Positions 6,549 through 8,038 of a stretch of DNA of 8,038 bases are shown here, piece after piece (positions within the stretch are counted from its first letter, which is position 1; each line of letters opens with the position of its first letter). This stretch comes from Clostridia bacterium (GTDB taxonomy: Bacteria > Bacillota > Clostridia > Christensenellales > Borkfalkiaceae), in the NCBI GenBank assembly GCA_029071285.1, contig JAIEAS010000034.1:1-8038 (forward strand), written 5' to 3'. The position numbers and the translations under genes are program-made. The notes under the pieces are model-generated. The model saw nothing but the letters and a program-made list of their open reading frames with translations. It was not told where the DNA came from and ran no database searches.

Positions 6549-7454
6549 TTGAGCCTTAACAAAGACTTGCAGACCGTAATTGACGGTGTAGAAAAAGAGA
6601 GCGGATTTAGTTTTGCAAAACATACCACCTACGGCTGCGGCGGCGTTGCGAAAGAGGCGTATTATCCGAAAACTATTGAGCAAGCAGCGGCTGTTTACGA
6701 TTATATCAAGTTAACCAAAAAGAACTTTGTAACGCTTGGTAACGGTTCAAACGTTTTGGCGGCTGACGGTGGTTTTGACGGTGTTGTAATTGCAACGAAA
6801 TTTTTTCAAGGAATAGAGCAAAAATCAGCAGACAGTATTTTGTGTTACGCGGGAACAACGGCTCAACAAATATTGAAATATTGCAAAACGCACGGACTTG
6901 GCGGACTTGAATACATTGTGGGCATCCCTGCCACGTGCGGCGGTTTGGTTTATATGAACGGCGGCGCAGGGGGAATGTATATAAGCAACAACGTTAAAAG
7001 TGTGTTGATTTACGATGGCGAATTTAAGACTTTGACAAATAAAAGCTGTCAATTTGGTAATAAACACAGTATTATGCGTGACATAGATTGCATGATTCTT
7101 GCCGCAGAATTCAGTTTAGCGCCTAAATCTGCCGAAGATATCGAGTGGGATATTGAATATTATCTTTCAAAAAGGCGTATGCAGCCAAAGGGTAAAAGCT
7201 GCGGCTGTGTTTTTAAAAATACCAGCGAAGTCAGCGCAGGAAAGCTGATTGACGATTTGGGGCTCAAAGGCCTTTCAAGAGGCAGTGCGGCTGTAAGCAG
7301 CGAGCACGCAAATTTTATTTTAAATAGTGGCACTTGTTCATCCGATGTTTATGCACTCATAAAAGAAGTAAAGAGCAAGGTGCTTGAAAAAACGGGGATT
7401 TTACTTGAGGAAGAAGTAGTTTACATAGGAGATTTCAATGATTCTTTCGGGTGA
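6549..7454 (+). CDS. murB: UDP-N-acetylenolpyruvoylglucosamine reductase (MurB), divergent
   Basis: This FAD-dependent cytoplasmic enzyme reduces UDP-GlcNAc-enolpyruvate with NADPH to UDP-MurNAc in peptidoglycan synthesis. Its 301 residues match the usual short (type II) MurB length. Family signatures are H25-T-T-Y-G-C-G-G32, then LGNGSNVLAADGG (FAD-binding domain), the GLGGLEYIVGIPAT-CGG region with MNGGAGG, K216-S-C-G-C-V-F-K-N224, AGKLIDDLGLKG, SSEHANFILNSG and the C-terminal L-E-E-E-V (286-290). The start is TTG with a good RBS. Several normally conserved positions differ. The proton-donor Ser in the family's G-S-x-F-K motif is Cys220. The Y-R pair in the F-x-Y-R-x-S motif is N171-K172. 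MNAGA is MNGGA. The C-terminal catalytic Glu appears kept (E289). It may be an active divergent enzyme or a functionally shifted paralogue. It overlaps the downstream PHP gene by 17 bases. Confidence 0.9.
   Translation: MSLNKDLQTVIDGVEKESGFSFAKHTTYGCGGVAKEAYYPKTIEQAAAVYDYIKLTKKNFVTLGNGSNVLAADGGFDGVVIATKFFQGIEQKSADSILCYAGTTAQQILKYCKTHGLGGLEYIVGIPATCGGLVYMNGGAGGMYISNNVKSVLIYDGEFKTLTNKSCQFGNKHSIMRDIDCMILAAEFSLAPKSAEDIEWDIEYYLSKRRMQPKGKSCGCVFKNTSEVSAGKLIDDLGLKGLSRGSAAVSSEHANFILNSGTCSSDVYALIKEVKSKVLEKTGILLEEEVVYIGDFNDSFG
7427..7431 (+). promoter_or_regulatory. Ribosome binding site for the PHP gene, inside murB
   Basis: AGGAG is located within the last codons of murB, 6 bases before ATG 7438. It fixes the start of the overlapping PHP gene and fits translational coupling between the two genes. 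Confidence 0.75.
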
Positions 7455-8038
7455 TTATCATACACATACGCCATATTCCCACGGCAAAAATACTGTGCTT
7501 GAAAATGCTTTGGCGGCTAAGGCTAAGGGACTTAAAGAAATTGCCATAACCGACCACGGTTTCAATCATATTATTTTCGGGCTTAAAAGGAAAAAACTTG
7601 CTTCGCTTCGGTCGGAAATAATAGAAGCGGAAAAGCTGACGGGAATAAAAGTTTTAATGGGTATGGAGAGCAACCTGATATCGGTTGACGGCGATTCGGA
7701 TATGACCGAAAGCGACTGGAAGTACTTTGATATTTACCTTTGCGGCATTCACGAGGTTGTAAGGTTTAAAAGTTTTTCCGATATGCGCGACGTTATGATG
7801 AAAAATTATGCGGCGTACAAACTCGGTAAAAAGCCCTCGGACAAGGTTATTGAAAACACCACTAAGGCGTATATAAACATTGTTAAAAACAATCCAGTAG
7901 ATATATTAACTCATATAAATTATAAGTGTTTCTGCGACCTTAAAGAAGTTGCGAAGTGTTGCAGCGATTACGGTACGTACATTGAAATAAACACAAAAAA
8001 ACGTCACGTTTCCGCAGAAGAACTTAATATTATGGCAT
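7438..8038 (+). CDS. PHP-domain metal-dependent hydrolase (3' end beyond window)
   Basis: This open frame runs from ATG 7438 to the window end without a stop (200 codons seen, C-terminus missing). It opens with the PHP motif D6-Y-H8-T-H10, followed by Y-S-H15-G, then T38-D39-H40-G, G-M-E77, G-I-H105 and T-H159, the metal-ligand pattern of the polymerase-and-histidinol-phosphatase superfamily. The shape is closest to the small YcdX-like or histidinol-phosphatase-like PHP proteins and not to DNA polymerase PHP domains. The remaining ligands of the last motif should lie beyond 8038. The substrate cannot be assigned. It overlaps murB by 17 bases in a different frame with its own AGGAG, so the two are likely co-translated. 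In Clostridia a PHP gene beside murB commonly precedes rapZ and whiA, which would be the expected continuation. Confidence 0.88.
   Translation, partial: MILSGDYHTHTPYSHGKNTVLENALAAKAKGLKEIAITDHGFNHIIFGLKRKKLASLRSEIIEAEKLTGIKVLMGMESNLISVDGDSDMTESDWKYFDIYLCGIHEVVRFKSFSDMRDVMMKNYAAYKLGKKPSDKVIENTTKAYINIVKNNPVDILTHINYKCFCDLKEVAKCCSDYGTYIEINTKKRHVSAEELNIMA

Overview
The window looks like chromosomal DNA of an uncultured Gram-positive bacterium of the class Clostridia (Firmicutes). The evidence is AT-rich intergenic DNA with moderate-GC coding DNA, strong AGGAG-type ribosome binding sites, a TTG start, a typical intrinsic terminator, and a murB-PHP gene pair of the kind found next to rapZ/whiA in Clostridia. 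The taxonomic placement is inference from style and synteny. All recognised genes are on the + strand.

Layout. Bases 1-383 hold no gene. They contain a perfect 15-bp-arm palindrome with a degenerate second copy 114 bases downstream, a plausible promoter between the two copies, and a highly structured leader with alternative pairings and a long hairpin that ends just before the ribosome binding site. Bases 384-5360 encode a 1658-residue single-pass surface protein. It has a signal peptide, a glycine-rich linker and an unrecognised N-terminal domain, about ten degenerate beta-type modules, one membrane helix, and an unusually long (320-residue) presumed cytoplasmic tail with a coiled coil and Q/P/Y/N-rich segments. 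A strong intrinsic terminator follows (5375-5411).

Bases 5412-5580 form a second structured leader with several strong hairpins. It precedes a compact secreted protein (5581-6504) resembling family-1 extracellular solute-binding proteins, with no transporter genes beside it. A 44-base gap carrying a good sigma-A-like promoter leads to a divergent murB (6549-7454). This overlaps by 17 bases a PHP-domain metal-dependent hydrolase that runs off the window end (7438-8038).

Working together: the first gene is an independently terminated transcription unit for a cell-envelope protein. The solute-binding-like gene, murB and the PHP gene have no terminator between them and may be co-transcribed, with an extra promoter in front of murB. 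The murB product makes UDP-MurNAc for peptidoglycan. The PHP protein's substrate cannot be told from sequence. The most unusual items are the outside-in architecture of the giant surface protein, the two structured leaders, the looping-type palindrome pair, and active-site substitutions in MurB.
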